A stretch of DNA of 64,000 nucleotides, from the NCBI RefSeq assembly GCF_000150275.1, contig NW_002060957.1:1321512-1385511 (forward strand), given 5' to 3'. Every line of letters begins with the position of its first letter. Position 1 is the first letter of the stretch. The DNA comes from Trichoplax adhaerens. Taxonomy: Eukaryota > Placozoa > Uniplacotomia > Trichoplacea > Trichoplacidae. The notes under the pieces are model-generated. The model saw only the letters and a program-made list of their open reading frames with translations, was not told the DNA's origin and ran no database searches. Below, one piece after another: positions 50,601 to 62,959 of the stretch. A program made the position numbers and the translations under genes.

Positions 50601-51116
50601 AACTAAAGTATTAGAATAGGCCAATTATGCATTTTTTTATTCTATAATTCGCACTTTTATAGATATTGTAAAGAATTTAAGGCTAAGTTGATGTAGATTT
50701 TGTATACATTTCAATTTTGTTACTGAATAATACGCATAAATTTATAACATGATACACTCAAGTAAGATTTTTTAGCCGAATTATAAGCTAACATGTCATC
50801 GATGGCCACGATCGATAATAAGGACTTGATGAATTTAAACGGTGATTGAAGGCTTGATTTGTCATCTTTGCCATCACTTTATAAATAATGGTAACTCCAA
50901 TCAATCTGCCATCCAGTTGAATGGTGCATTCTAGCTGGGAAGTATCCTGGCAGGCAAATTTCAAGTCAGAATCACCGCTACTTGAATATACCTTGTAGTA
51001 AATTTGATAGCGAATGAACTTTAAGCAATCCGCATCGATGGCTGGTGGATTCCAATCAATTTTAAATTTGTTACATTTGGTCGTAGATTTTACGAAAGTT
51101 ACAGAAGGCAGGATTG
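47222..51116 (-). CDS. Receptor gene 2: FN3 receptor, 3' end unresolved
   Basis: Minus-strand exons: 50793-51116, 50445-50602, 50062-50269, 48494-48796, 48262-48419, 47729-47978, then a third FN3 at 47390-47616 plus probably 47222-47273. This gives two complete modules and an extra FN3 domain, all phase-compatible. The third FN3 would read into TAA unless a 116-base intron (47274-47389) is removed. Beyond the last donor (GACT/GTAAGT at 47222/47221) no transmembrane or tail exon was recognised. The product may be secreted, the membrane exon may be distant or too diverged to see, or the gene may be decaying. It is the paralogue with the most domains and the most regular cysteine pattern. Confidence 0.68.
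47729..47978 (-). CDS. Receptor 2 exon: second half of split domain 2 plus stalk
   Basis: Phase 0-1: begins at Phe after TTAACATAG, contains YHWLAS, then a Thr/Pro-rich stalk. Strong donor TTAA/GTAAGT. Confidence 0.72.
48262..48419 (-). CDS. Receptor 2 exon: first half of split domain 2
   Basis: 158 bases, phase 1-0: PPKEC, CYQHDRC-YYG, YHYHFFL. Donor TTTCAA/GTAATA. Confidence 0.75.
48494..48796 (-). CDS. Receptor 2 exon: FN3 domain 2
   Basis: C-x6-W-D-P-P, SSC, YGIYYRIYSASGNTDW and C-x7-C (CNKTSHTQC). Donor CTGT/GTAAGC. Very similar in layout to FN3 domain 1 of the same gene, consistent with recent module duplication. Confidence 0.78.
50062..50269 (-). CDS. Receptor 2 exon: second half of split domain 1 plus short stalk
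   Basis: Phase 0-1: begins at Phe after CTATAACAG, contains YYWYASS, then a short Thr-rich stretch. The donor is uncertain: GCA/GTAAAA at 50062/50061 fits phase 1. Confidence 0.6.
50445..50602 (-). CDS. Receptor 2 exon: first half of split domain 1
   Basis: 158 bases, phase 1-0: PPQNC, CSKHNRC, YSYYFYL. Donor AAAAA/GTAGGC. Confidence 0.72.
50793..51116 (-). CDS. Receptor 2 exon: FN3 domain 1
   Basis: C-x6-W-N-P-P, second Cys, YQIYYKVYSSSGDSD, then C-x7-C (CQDTSQLEC). Acceptor AATTATAATAG; the donor ACAT/GTTAGC is weak but phase-correct and in the same place as in the paralogues. Confidence 0.72.
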
Positions 51117-51119
51117 CTA

Positions 51120-52820
51120 TTATAATTTATATTTGGTAATGAAACACTTTGAGTTTAAGTTAACTATGTTAAAAATTACTTACTATGAATAATCATTCAA
51201 ATTAAGAAAGCTTATAAAGCTAAAAGATTCAACAACTTTATCAAAGATTATACTATATACCGATATTATTGCAATGAGATTCTGCCAGAGGTAAACTTTT
51301 GCCTATTTTGTTTAAATACATGGGAATAACAAATTAGCAAAAAAGGCAAAATTCAGATGAATACTGTCGTTCAAATCAAGACAAATAAGGCATCGGTAAA
51401 CAATACATTTTATCAAATTGTCAAGAAAATTACCGACTAAACTAGCAAATGTATTCCATGGTTTTATATATTTGTGATAAAGAAATCTCTCATTAATTGA
51501 AAGACTACATTTACCAAAAGATCAAATGGAATTGTATTTAGTGAACACTAGTAAAACAAACTATATTCATGAAGAGAGGTTAATTGCTCTTACGATGATC
51601 TTACTTATAATATGCAATTTTTTTTCATCGTTTAAATTCGATTTATAAGAAATTTCGAATTTTCTCCAAAATTTCTCACTTTATCAGCACGAAGTACAAG
51701 AATTTCCATTGATATCATATTTACGCTAATAAGAAATTCTATACAGAGTATTGGCATTAACGCCTACTTTTTGAAAATAAGTATCATAGCCCTGAGCACT
51801 ACATAGAACTATAAATAACTTAGAATCACCTAATATAAGGCCGAATAGAGTACATAAAGGCAATAACCTCATTCCAACCATTGTAATATTCAATATAACA
51901 CACGGAGTAAGATCACAAAAAGGATCGCAATTTGGATAAAGCCAAGGAGCTTCAGTAAGTTGTGATCGCTACGCCTGTGGCTATTTTGCTGTAAGTCTTC
52001 GATATTCAATATGGCTAACAGCTTCTGATCCACGTATTGTATGATACTTTATTGAGATTTGTTTACTTTCTAAACATCGAACTCTTCACTCATCGCTTTT
52101 TCCTGTAAATTTCGCAATAGTTTAGGTCGTAGAGACTTAATGAATAAATTAACGAAATAATATTTATATATGGAGATTAAAATTAGTTACTGATAGTAGA
52201 ATCACTAAAGTTATAATGTGTTACAGTAAATTATATATGGTACTGTAATGCAATTCTTATATAGTAATTAAATACAGTTATGATCAATACTAGAATGTAG
52301 GTGTATTGAAATGACTCTTTGAATGGACATACTGTATAATTAAAACTGATTCAACAGAAAACATGTACTGGGGAAAGCATTATTACCGGAGAACACACTA
52401 TTAACTTATTATTTCAAATTTGCTCTATTATGACAAGTTCCAATTCAAAATTACATTATAAAATTTGGCAAATTTGGTTTGCTCGAAATGAAAATTTCTA
52501 GTAACAGATGGTTAGCTTTTCTTATAAAATTCTGAATTATGACATTGTATTTGGCTTTACACCCATTTAACGATTTTAATATTGCGGTGCTTTATAATGT
52601 AGTCACTGGTTGGTTGAGGCGGTTGGTAGGGATCCATAGCCGAGAAATCAGTATGATTTCTTAACACTAGCTAAAAATCAAAGAAAATCGAAGTGAAATG
52701 AAGGAATTTAAATGAAATGAATTTATGGCTATCGAAATATTATCCTCAGCTTTTTTCTGACTGAATCGAAAGAGTGTAAAATCTGAAGAATTCCTAAAAA
52801 TTATAGGATTATTTCTACTT
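51120..52820. other. Region upstream of receptor gene 2
   Basis: No signal-peptide exon in phase 1 was found on the minus strand, and no other gene. Confidence 0.4.
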
Positions 52821-52826
52821 ACCTCA

Positions 52827-53456
52827 TGTTACAGTGTTAAATACTGCATTACAGTAGAAATAACTATGTTAGGATAATTATGTTAGACTATCCTTATTTA
52901 CTTAACTTCTAATTTGGATATACTGTGTTTTAATATAGCACTGACTTTTTATGACAGTGACACTTATACACATACTGAAATTAATAGTTATAATAGGGAA
53001 TGCAAATCATCTGCTTATAGTTCGAATCATTGTGATTGTAATTTACTTATGGTAGACTGTAAATTATCATGGAAATGTTCCGTAATAGGACATATCGTAA
53101 TCTGACTATTCTGTATTAGTCATTACATGTCTATGTTCGTAAATACTGTTGTCTGCATTAAGGGAGCAGTAGCTAAAATTAATATCTAATTCAGTAAATG
53201 ATTCCAATGTTAATTGTATTAACTATGACTTATGAACTATTGAGGAATAGTATATAAATGCAGTATATCGTGAAATAAAGAAAATTCTCCAACTTAGTGT
53301 TTAACGTAAAATACGAGGCGTTTAAGCCTTCGTGTAGTCTGCTAGTAGAGCAAAAGTGTTTGTGATAGTGCAGATATCGTTCCTTGATACGTGGTTCAAG
53401 GAATTGACTTATTGATCGTATATTGCGTTATCTTATTGCAAAGCTGTTTTGTGACA
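52827..53456 (+). mobile_element. Solo LTR, complete copy, opposite orientation
   Basis: 630 bp, starts TGTTACAG, ends TTTTGTGACA, with perfect duplications CCTCA (52822-52826, 53457-53461). It contains TATATAAATG at 53251 and AATAAA at 53274, in the order expected of an LTR promoter and polyadenylation signal. It is inverted relative to the other copies. Confidence 0.85.
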
Positions 53457-53461
53457 CCTCA

Positions 53462-56400
53462 TAATTACTTTAGTAAGGCCTTTTTCAATTTGCGATTCTG
53501 AAAGTATTCAGTAACTGCGAGCTATGGAAAATATACAACATTGTAATAAAAATTGTTTTGTTGATATATTTAGGCACAAGGTAATTAAGAGTTACAGCTA
53601 CATCGTATATATAAATTTCAGTGAACGCAAGCTATATCTTGCTATAAAATTTTCTTGATATCGCCTAAGTAGAATTACTCATATTGGTCAGTCAAGTTTG
53701 CAGTTTACTGAATGTATTTCATATTGCTAGAAATCGCCTCGCTGTATTATTTAAGAAAGTACTTTGGGAAATAGAACTAATACGTGATTACTAAAGACGA
53801 GCTAAATGATACGATTTAGAATCAAATGATTCTATGATATATTATCTTATTCTTAAATCAAGATTATTATTCATCTGTGTACATAGTTTTGTTAAGCTAG
53901 AAATAATAGAAACTAATGGCTTTCTGAATCTACGTTTTGATTTTACTTTAATGTTTTATCTGTACTAGAAGTCTCAGCTATAAAAATGAAAAATATGACG
54001 TTCTATTCCAATAAAAGGAAGACTTCATTAACGAAATAATCTGACATTTTTTGCATATTAAGTGGCCTTTTTTCAATTAAACTGCTCTTTTAATATAAAA
54101 AAATGACATTATAGACAGGAATATAATATAAGCTACAACTGAATAGGGAAAGCCAATCGTAAAGGATCTATTCCATTGCTGTCGATATCAAGAATATTTT
54201 ACCATTATTAAAAGAACGCACTCTGTTTCAGTTCAGTTGTCAAAAATAATATGTTTAAATCCGTTGTTATTGCAAGTGTTGAAAGTATTGTGGGTGAAAA
54301 GTCTATATTATATTAAAATTTCAATAAGAGATCAATAATTTAGAACACACTGATATCAATTTTAAGTCTTTCTAGTAAGAATTAGGATAGCTGCAGTATT
54401 CGAACCTTTTAGCTGAATACATTCTATGCGTATAGATAAATGTACACAAATGCAGCATGTCTAAATGTTTGAATACTACTTTCGTATGCACCGTTGATCT
54501 TTCAGGAACTAAAATTATCTATAGATGCAACGCTAAAATGTGCCTTGAAGTTACAGGTAATGCAAGATTCTTCGGAATCATAATGATGATTTTAATACTA
54601 ACTTTGACTGATGTGCCAAATGCATGAAAAAAAAAAATTAAACATACGCATATAGCCGGGATCTAAAGTCTTTAAAGACATGGCTTCCTTTATAAATATA
54701 ATCTATAGTAATTGTAACATTTTTAGCCATTACAGGTATATTTTCTATAGATTTTAGCACAACAAGCTTTGATAGATAGGGAAGAACTTCTCACAGCAGC
54801 GGATCTTGAAAGATAATAACTAAGAACAGTAATAAAAGAAGGAAAATATGGCTGCTTTAAATACGCTAAATAACTTGTTTACCACCTAAAGATTGGAAAA
54901 AAAAAATCACTTAATACTCAAGAGTGTCGAGTATGGTAACGAGATTCTTAGATTAGTAGTATATTCTACCGAACTGAAATCGAGCTACTGGAATTATAAA
55001 AAACATTGCTAATATATACCTATTATTGTCAACGTTCCTAGATTTGATATTATTTTAAAGCTACATCTAATCTATTTCTGCGCCACATTTTGACAAAATA
55101 GCTTATCTAACAGTTTCACCACAAAAGTAAAAATTTAGAAATCAGTTTTACTGGTTTTTTAGTTAATTTCTTGAGATGGCCTGGAAGTTGAAATTTTATT
55201 TATACCGTAGACGTTTATAAATAAGTTCTATTGCACAATATTTATATCAGTCAGATGCTATTTAGAAAAATTAGTTAAATTTTAAATTAATTATAGTAAA
55301 AGTATCAAAACTGTTCTATCTAATAATAAATCTAATTCTCTTAAATAATTATCTAAACTGAGATGGAATTAGAAAGCCTCCGATACAAGATTTTAGAATA
55401 GTAGTGCAGCAATTAACTAATGGCAAGAGTTTAAATTTATGCCTTTTGCGCTCAGAGTGAAGAAAAGTTCCTATTTGCAGCTCTTAAACATATGCGGGTA
55501 CATTCAAGTTAAATATTCTTACAACAAAAAAGAACCCTACCGTCAAACTTGATTTTTCAAAAATTAAAACAGTTATTCTCAAATGTTGAACCTAAATATT
55601 TTACCGTGTGATTTCATATGCTTAAGATGTACTTACTCTTCTATCAACTTCCAACATCGAACGGTATTGTGCATCTTTACTACTGCAATATATTAATTCA
55701 TATAGACCTAGTCCTTAGTTAATTAACTACTAGCAGTTGAAATCTACAATATCTAATGTCAGCAATCATGATTAACGATTTCTAATATTAGCAATACAAT
55801 ACGATCCATTCGTTATTAGCAGCCTAACTATATCAAATATTACGATGAACATAAATCAAATATGATGAACCACTATACAATTCGCAATTGTCATTAGTGC
55901 CAAATGCATTTATTCAAGTATGTAATGAACATGCATTGGCTATAGTAGTGAAATATTGCTGAAAAAATTCCTTTGCTTAGCTTTCTTAGGAATGATATCC
56001 TATAGCCTTTGTTAGTTTGTAAGTTCAGGAGTATTTTAACTTATGTATAAATAATAATTATGATTAGAAATTTAGTATCGCTCCTTATGAATTAACATTG
56101 GTATCGTACCTGTTTGCTTAAAAATATTATTTATTACAAATAATTCAGGTTGGTACAATAAAACCTAATTCTGTAACATGAAAGTATTCCTGGAATCTTA
56201 TTAAATTCTGTTAAATTAGAGTATGAATAATTTAAGTTGCTCTGAAGATTCATTTCAAGAATAAATTAGATTTATACGAAACACTTATTCAATTCCTGAT
56301 AGCTACCGTCATATACTTTATTTATTTTGCCCTATTATCTACCTACTTGTTACAGTGTTGCCTTGTCATTAGGATAGATTTAAGTGCAGTAGTAGCTAGT

Positions 56401-59033
56401 ATGGAGAATATCCGTATTTGTAGTGCTAGGTAAGATAAGTAATGCCTTAACGTGGATATTGTTTGTAACAGTTCATTACATATTTGATACTGATTGTTGT
56501 GTGATAGATAGCAGTGAGATGATTCAAGTTCTACTTGATGATAGTTGAATTAGACAACCTACGAGCTTAGATTAAGATTAAGTATGAGTAAGAGATTCAA
56601 AATATTTACTGATAGAAAAGCTATGTAAGGAACATCTCAGTTCGAGATGTTTCTCCTAGTAAGGTATAACAATAATACTGTTGTTGTTTACAAATTAGAC
56701 GGTTCCTATATAAACGGGAACATTTGAGTTCAGTGGTGGTAAAAAGTTGTAGATGTACAGTATCTTTGCTAATAAAAGTTCCATTTTTACAGTCTTTTAC
56801 TGCGTGTGTTTAAAGTTAAGTAAAAGGGTGTTTAAGTCAGCATCTACAAATAGGCTTTTACTGTACGTTACCTTGTCGCAGAAGTGAAATTGTGACAGTA
56901 CTATCATGCTATAATAACGCAATCAGTTCGCAAAAGCAAACCCTAATTGGAAAATGTTAAAAACAAGCCAATAAAATTCATCATTGTTGATGTAGTAATT
57001 ACAACATTTAGGGCTAAAAGCCCAAGGTTGAATGTAAACGTTTATATCCTGATATAATTATCTCTACTTATGGTTTATAGAAACACATAAAAGAATTAAA
57101 TTGGGATATCTAAATGATAACTAAGATTTTATTTTAATGCAAAGTAATAATTCCCCTTGAAACAGACGAATTCTTGCCTGATAGTTTGCCAAAAAATTAG
57201 ATAAAAGATGGCGGCATACCGGAACATTTTATTTTCTAACTACTATTTCAATTAGGCACTTTTTATGCCTTTATTGGATGCTTCCATCCCTTTCCGTTAA
57301 AACCACAGATAAAGATCAAAAATGTTCACTCATTAACTTCAAAGTTAAGGAAAGGTTATAAAAGAAAATTATTTCTTAGGTGATCTAATGAATGATCAGC
57401 TTTATCCAACATCAAAATAGAACATCTGTTCTTGTAATTTAATTTACTGTTATGAATGCATTCCACTTTACCCTTATGACAGTATACTATAGCACCTGAT
57501 TTCTGTTCCCAGCAAATTGAGCATAAAAACTTGTTAAATGATACAATTTGGATATAATAGAGAGCCATCAGCTGTCAACGTAACACCGCTTCTAATAATT
57601 AGCAAGGCTTCAATTTTACATGTAAGCATTAACTATTAGTCAATATGAATAAATCTACTAAACTGATTATCTAAGCTTCAACTTACATTTTTAAAAGTGT
57701 AACTTCTTTGCTGAAACTTGTTATGATCGCGCAAGAATTGTTTTGCTGATATCAGTATTATTGTGGTCTGGCTTCCAGACCAATAAATTTGATTGACTGA
57801 TAACTGAAATGATTGAAAGCTGTTCCTATCACGTTGAAAAGCGGCTACATCTCTATTCTTTCACATGAATTCTATTTATTTGGTATATTGCTACCGAGAT
57901 CTTTCTACAAAGTAATAATGGTAATATATCGTATGTCTGTATAGCAATTTAACTTTTTATATACTTGTATAATAACTAATTTAAAGAACTATTTATCCAT
58001 CTATAGAGTAGTATACTCGTGTATAAGTTTATAGATAGAATTTAAACAGCACATTTGAACTTAGTGCTTGGCGTTAATTATATAGTAATAGTAGCTAGGC
58101 TTAGATACTGTAATGTCTAAAGCACTATACTGCGATGCGATGGTTAGGTAAGGAATTGAAAGTCATGCGCTTTCTAACTATTATAATACGTAGCTGTTTA
58201 CAAAATCCGGCTTATTAAAATGTAAATGAAAATTTCACCGCCACTCATTTAAAGATCCTGATCCTACGTATGATAAAGTTCAAGATTAAAATGACACTTT
58301 AGATTATTGTTTAAAACTAATTTAAAGCAAATATCGAGCAGCAAATACTATACATATTAAACGATTGATTTTCATCTATAATAGAAGCTAGCTATAGATA
58401 AAGTTAAGATTAAAAGATATTCTAAAATTATAATTTACTAAATCACCATAAAAGGTATATACACTTTCATAAAATTAATTGAATATAAAATATCGAGCAG
58501 TAAGTACTGCTCATATTTGATGATTTGTTTATATCTATATCTTCACTTCGGATCTCATTTTGCAAGAGTAATATTTACTTTCAATCTATTGTTAGCATAC
58601 AACAATTTTTATTTTTTAACCGACATTTTTCCTCTCTGTGTAGCAGCTACTGATTATGCAACGAACAGTAAGCAGTTACTTATCACAAATAATTAATTGG
58701 ACTCGAAAATATAAACTCATCCAAAGGGTTAGATTTTGAAACGTACAGCACTTCATTTCTCAAGGAGTTTCTCAATATAGATCACAGTCAAGAGTTAAAG
58801 ACAATTTTGTATTAATTTCTTTGACTTGAATTGAGCTTTGTTGCCAATTTTTAACATCCAATACACTTGCAAAATATTTAAAATCTTCGTAAATTGTTAA
58901 CGCTTTCCAATTACGATATTACTATTAAGTAAATTCTATAAAATAATGCCAATATTTGTCGTCTAATCACAATTTTTAACTGATATACTAATAGCTAAAA
59001 TATGACTACATTTCCTAATTTAGGTGTATTAAA
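53462..59033. other. Gene-poor spacer
   Basis: No convincing gene. A minus-strand ORF at 57356-57568 has six Cys and an acceptor-like ATTTAACAAG, but no family is recognised. A diverged tandem duplication lies at about 58265-58545, with ATCGAGCAGxAAxTACTxxxCATATT in both halves. Confidence 0.4.
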
Positions 59034-59038
59034 GTTAT

Positions 59039-59668
59039 TGTCACAAAACAGCTTTGCAACAAGATAACGCAATATACGATCAATAAGTCAATTCCTTGAA
59101 CTACGTATCAAGGAACGATATCTGCACTATCACAAACACTTTTGCTCTACTAGCAGACTACACAAAGACTTAAACGCCTCGTATTTTACGTTAAACACTA
59201 AGTTGGACAATTCTCTTTATTTCACGATATACTGCATTTATATACTACTCCTCAATAGCTCATAAGTCATAGTTAATACAATTAACATTAGAATCATTTA
59301 CTGAATTCGATATTAATTTTAGCTACTGCTCCCTTAATGCAGACAACAGTATTTACGAACATAGACATGTAATGACTAATACAGAATAGTCAGATTACGA
59401 TATGTCCTATCACGGAACATTTCCATGATAATTTACAGTCTACCATAAGTAAATTACAATCACAATGATTCGAACTATAAGTAGATGATTTGCATTCCCT
59501 ATTATAATTATTAATTTCAGTATGTGTATAAGTGTCACTGTCATAAAAAGTCAGTGCTATATTAAAACACAGTGTATCCAAATTAGAAGTTAACTAAATA
59601 AGAATAGTCTAACATAATTATCCTAACATAGATATTTCTACTCTAATACAGTATTTAACACTGTAACA
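59039..59668 (-). mobile_element. Solo LTR, complete copy
   Basis: 630 bp, starts TGTCACA, ends CTGTAACA. The flanks GTTAT (59034-59038) and GTTAC (59669-59673) match at 4 of 5 positions. Nearly colinear with the 52827 and 36279 copies. Confidence 0.82.
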
Positions 59669-60147
59669 GTTACCAATAGCTATCGTCTTTGTTCTTTCGA
59701 TGTTTGTGCTTAAAAACTCTGAATTACATCGCTTGCACAAACTTAAACATTTTGATAGGTCAAGTTAATATTTACTCGTACAGAGTAAAGTAAGATTCAA
59801 AGTTCCGTTCGAAATGTTTATTAATTAGTCAATTCACAGAAGTTTCAACTTTTTACAGTACATTATAACAAATTCTAAGGATGTGTAGCTATTACGTTAG
59901 CATTTTACTTATGGATCGATGAAATCGAATGTGTAATTTGGCGATAATACCTTAAAAGTGTTACTGTAATAAATGCTAAATAATTTGTTGCCTATCATAC
60001 TTTTACTCGAGACTTTTCACCTTGAGTTTGCTGCAGCAATTCTTAAATTATCAAGAACGCGTAGCAAATTAAAAGTCTTAATAGAATCGATTGGGTTCTT
60101 TCGTTTCTTGAGTAGCCTTTACTCTGCGTACCTCTACTATTGCCTAA

Positions 60148-61175
60148 TTAAGCACATAGAATAGGATGCGTTGTAATGGTAATTTCCTTACTGATCGGTT
60201 CCATATCTCTGCTACAAGACCAAGTCAAAGAAGGATGAAGATTAGCGTCAACAAATAAGCCATTCATTTCCATATTTTTGGCGGTGATTTCTTTTACGTT
60301 TACTTCTGATTGAGGAGATTTTTCACGTAACGTTTCTTTCAATTGATTCTTTATTATTGTATCTTCTGACTTTATTGATGAAGTGTAATTTTCAACCGAT
60401 TCTTCGTCTACGCTCGAATTGCTAGATTTCAATTCTTCATCTACGTTGTCCCATTCGTTACTCACTATTTCAGAATCAGCTCTTCCAAGCGACCAACAGA
60501 AAGATGAATAAGTTACAGTTTCCTTAATAGCGCTGATTTGTTCCTCTACGTTTTGCTCCGGTTGATCATGATCATTAGGTAATGATGCTGCTAATTGATT
60601 CCCTTTGCTCAGATCTTCTTGAGTACTAGTTTCTGGGAATGAATGGTCATTATGATCTATGCTTGATTTGTGTCCTGTAACTATTTCTTCTATATGACTG
60701 CAAACACTGGTGTTTCTATTGGACTTGATAACCATTTTAAGAGGTGGGTTTGTAGTATTATTTTGATGGATGGTAGGTAGACTAGTTTGAATATTATTTT
60801 GCAATTCGCTCCATGTTGAAACATTTCGAGCACTACGATTTATAGAATATCGATTCGGTGTACGAGGACTACTCCTACTGGAATTGATACCTTCGATTTG
60901 ATCGCTGTTTTCTGAATTATTGTCGGGATTGTTAGAAGTACTGGAAACTTCTCTTAACAACATCCCTATCTCAGCGTATGCTGATTCTGGATCATCTACG
61001 GTGACTTGAGTTAATGTATAATTTATTTCATTACTTGATGAGACAGTAGGTTTAGGTTTTGCCTTCTTCTTATGTAACCATTTGAAGTAGCTTATAATGA
61101 CCAAGACTGCAATAATGATTGCAGTGATGGCTACCAATATATATGGTATTAGGATTGATATAGAATGCTGCGGTT
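60148..61175 (-). CDS. Receptor 3 exon: transmembrane helix and cytoplasmic tail
   Basis: Acceptor TTTCATTTCAATAG, then EPQHSIS, the membrane helix, a KKK stop-transfer and about 300 tail residues in one uninterrupted exon. Confidence 0.85.
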
Positions 61176-62864
61176 CTATTGAAATGAAAAATAATGCAAC
61201 AATTACTTTAGTTATTGTAGCTTTATCTTTATTTAATCATTAAAATGATTCGATATCCTTAATGATATTTATCCTTGTCTGGAAAGCAATGTATTATAAA
61301 TAGTTTACAACTAGTTCAGTGTAATATTTCGATACCTGTCGAGCCAGAAGAAAGCAATAGCTGAGTAACAGTTGATTCATCAGAAGTAAATAAGTTCTCT
61401 TTAGTTATAGGAGTAGTTGCTAGTCCTTCGTTAACTTTCACCGTAGATTTTGGTGTAAGCTTCCATGTATCTACTATTTTATTATCCTTCAAATAAGTTG
61501 AGGAGGGTGAAGGAGCTGTAGGGGTTAAAGTTGCAGTATTCTGTATAGCCATACTAGTAGGATTTTGGAAATTACGGTCAATAATCGATGTAGTAGTATC
61601 TCCATGAACTTGATGAGTTATCCAAGTAGTTGTCGATAACGTTGTAGCATCATTATTGTCTGCATTGTCAATTTTTGTAGACGAAGGGCTACTTTTAGGG
61701 ATTGATATTGAAGATAAACTCATCGTAGGCTTGTTTGAATTTAGACTTGCTTGAACTGGCTGAATACTAAAATTAAACTTACTCGTATTTGCACTTTTAA
61801 TATTATACTCTGACTCTGCATTGGCAAACCAAAAGTACTTTTGATTCTTAGAAAAGGGGTTGAGATGACATTGAATGCTTCCACTATGAACATTCTAAGG
61901 AGCAACATAGATACAAAAGCAATATTCAGCAAGTTTAGAGCCGCTAAAGGGTAATGGAATAATTTGCAGCTGAATGCCTTTTACAAAAATGAGACATGGT
62001 ACTTTCATGTATTGATAGGAAATATAAATGGTTATCTGTTCAAGAATGCTTATTGCATCAAGCAGATCCGGATTTGATTATGTGCTACTTATAAGCCACA
62101 GTAAATGTAAATAATTATCTGCACAGAAATTTTTATTGTATCGAACTGATCTGGGTATTATTAATTAAGGTAGTTTAATATTCATGTTAATTTAAGTTAC
62201 CTTCTGTAATAATTTGACCTCATTATTCACCATCAGGTAAAAGTTATAGGTATAATCGATTAAGTAATAGCATGATTTCCTTTTCTGGCAAGTAAATTGG
62301 ATAGCTTTTCTCCTATAGTCAACGAAACTTTGACAAAGTGGAGTTTCCGGCTGAACTAAATTTTTATGTAACCAAAGTTGCAAATAAAGCTTAGTCTATT
62401 AACAAGTTGATTGGTTTTATACCGCTTACTTAATGCACAAGTTTTTGTACAGACTTGACTACGTAAGATACTTATTTAACCGCGATATTGTTCGGATATC
62501 ACTGAAATTTAAAATAGCAAGATTTAAGATCTTTTAAGTTACTTACAGCGCTTATAAGGTAATATCGTGTATTGATCGGATAAAGATATCATTTTATTTT
62601 CAGAAAGTAGCATTATCCGATAGTCAAAAACTGGGCTATTCAGATTTCTTGGTAATTCTATCGTACACTTTGTTTCATTCGTGTTATAGCAAGCCAGAGA
62701 AGAGGAGATACTTGCAGTAAATGACCAATATTTATATTTAACAGCGTAGTGCAAGCGTCTGATAGGTAAACATTTAGAATTATTCGATGTACGTGACGTC
62801 CATGATATTGAGATTCGATTGCATATGACAGAAATCTTGATATCATCAAGAGCAATGTTTGAAA
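60148..62864 (-). CDS. Receptor gene 3: one-module FN3 receptor with long tail
   Basis: Minus-strand exons 62547-62864, 62201-62355, 61336-61894 and 60148-61175 join in frame (phases 1,0,1), giving 685 residues from the first recognised exon to the TAA at 60148-60150. The order is four-Cys FN3, split FN3-like domain, a Ser/Thr-rich stalk of about 140 residues, one transmembrane helix (about 23 residues, through AITAIIIAVLVIISYF), and a cytoplasmic tail of about 300 residues. The tail begins LHKKKAKPKPTV and holds NYTLTQV and SAYAEIGM tyrosine motifs, then a long Ser/Asn/Glu-rich region. It has one module where gene 1 has two, but a longer stalk and tail. Signal peptide not found; it may lie beyond the window edge. 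Confidence 0.8.
61336..61894 (-). CDS. Receptor 3 exon: second half of split domain plus long stalk
   Basis: Phase 0-1: acceptor TTGCTCCTTAG, YFWFANAES, then about 140 Ser/Thr/Pro-rich residues. Donor GACAG/GTATCG. Confidence 0.78.
62201..62355 (-). CDS. Receptor 3 exon: first half of split domain
   Basis: 155 bases, phase 1-0: PLC, CQKRKSC (C-x5-C), YTYNFYL. Donor CAGAAG/GTAACT. Confidence 0.75.
62547..62864 (-). CDS. Receptor 3 exon: FN3 domain
   Basis: C-x6-W (CNRISISW) without the usual Pro-Pro, then SKC, YAVKYKYW and C-x7-C (CYNTNETKC). Acceptor TTTAAACCAG; donor GCT/GTAAGT. Confidence 0.77.
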
Positions 62865-62959
62865 CTGGTTTAAAAAAGAATTAACGGTTATTAGAGTTTC
62901 GTCGATAAATTAAAAATTGGAAGTACTTTACGGCAACCAGAATCTACTCGCAATATAAT

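Noticed and set aside
52914-53105. A 63-codon ORF conserved between 52914-53105 (+) and 59390-59581 (-)
   Set aside because: It lies wholly inside two copies of the same solo LTR, so conservation reflects recent common origin of the repeat.
57356-57568. Cys-containing minus-strand ORF as a RING or other zinc-binding exon
   Set aside because: Cys and His spacing fits no zinc-finger pattern and no donor or partner exon was seen.
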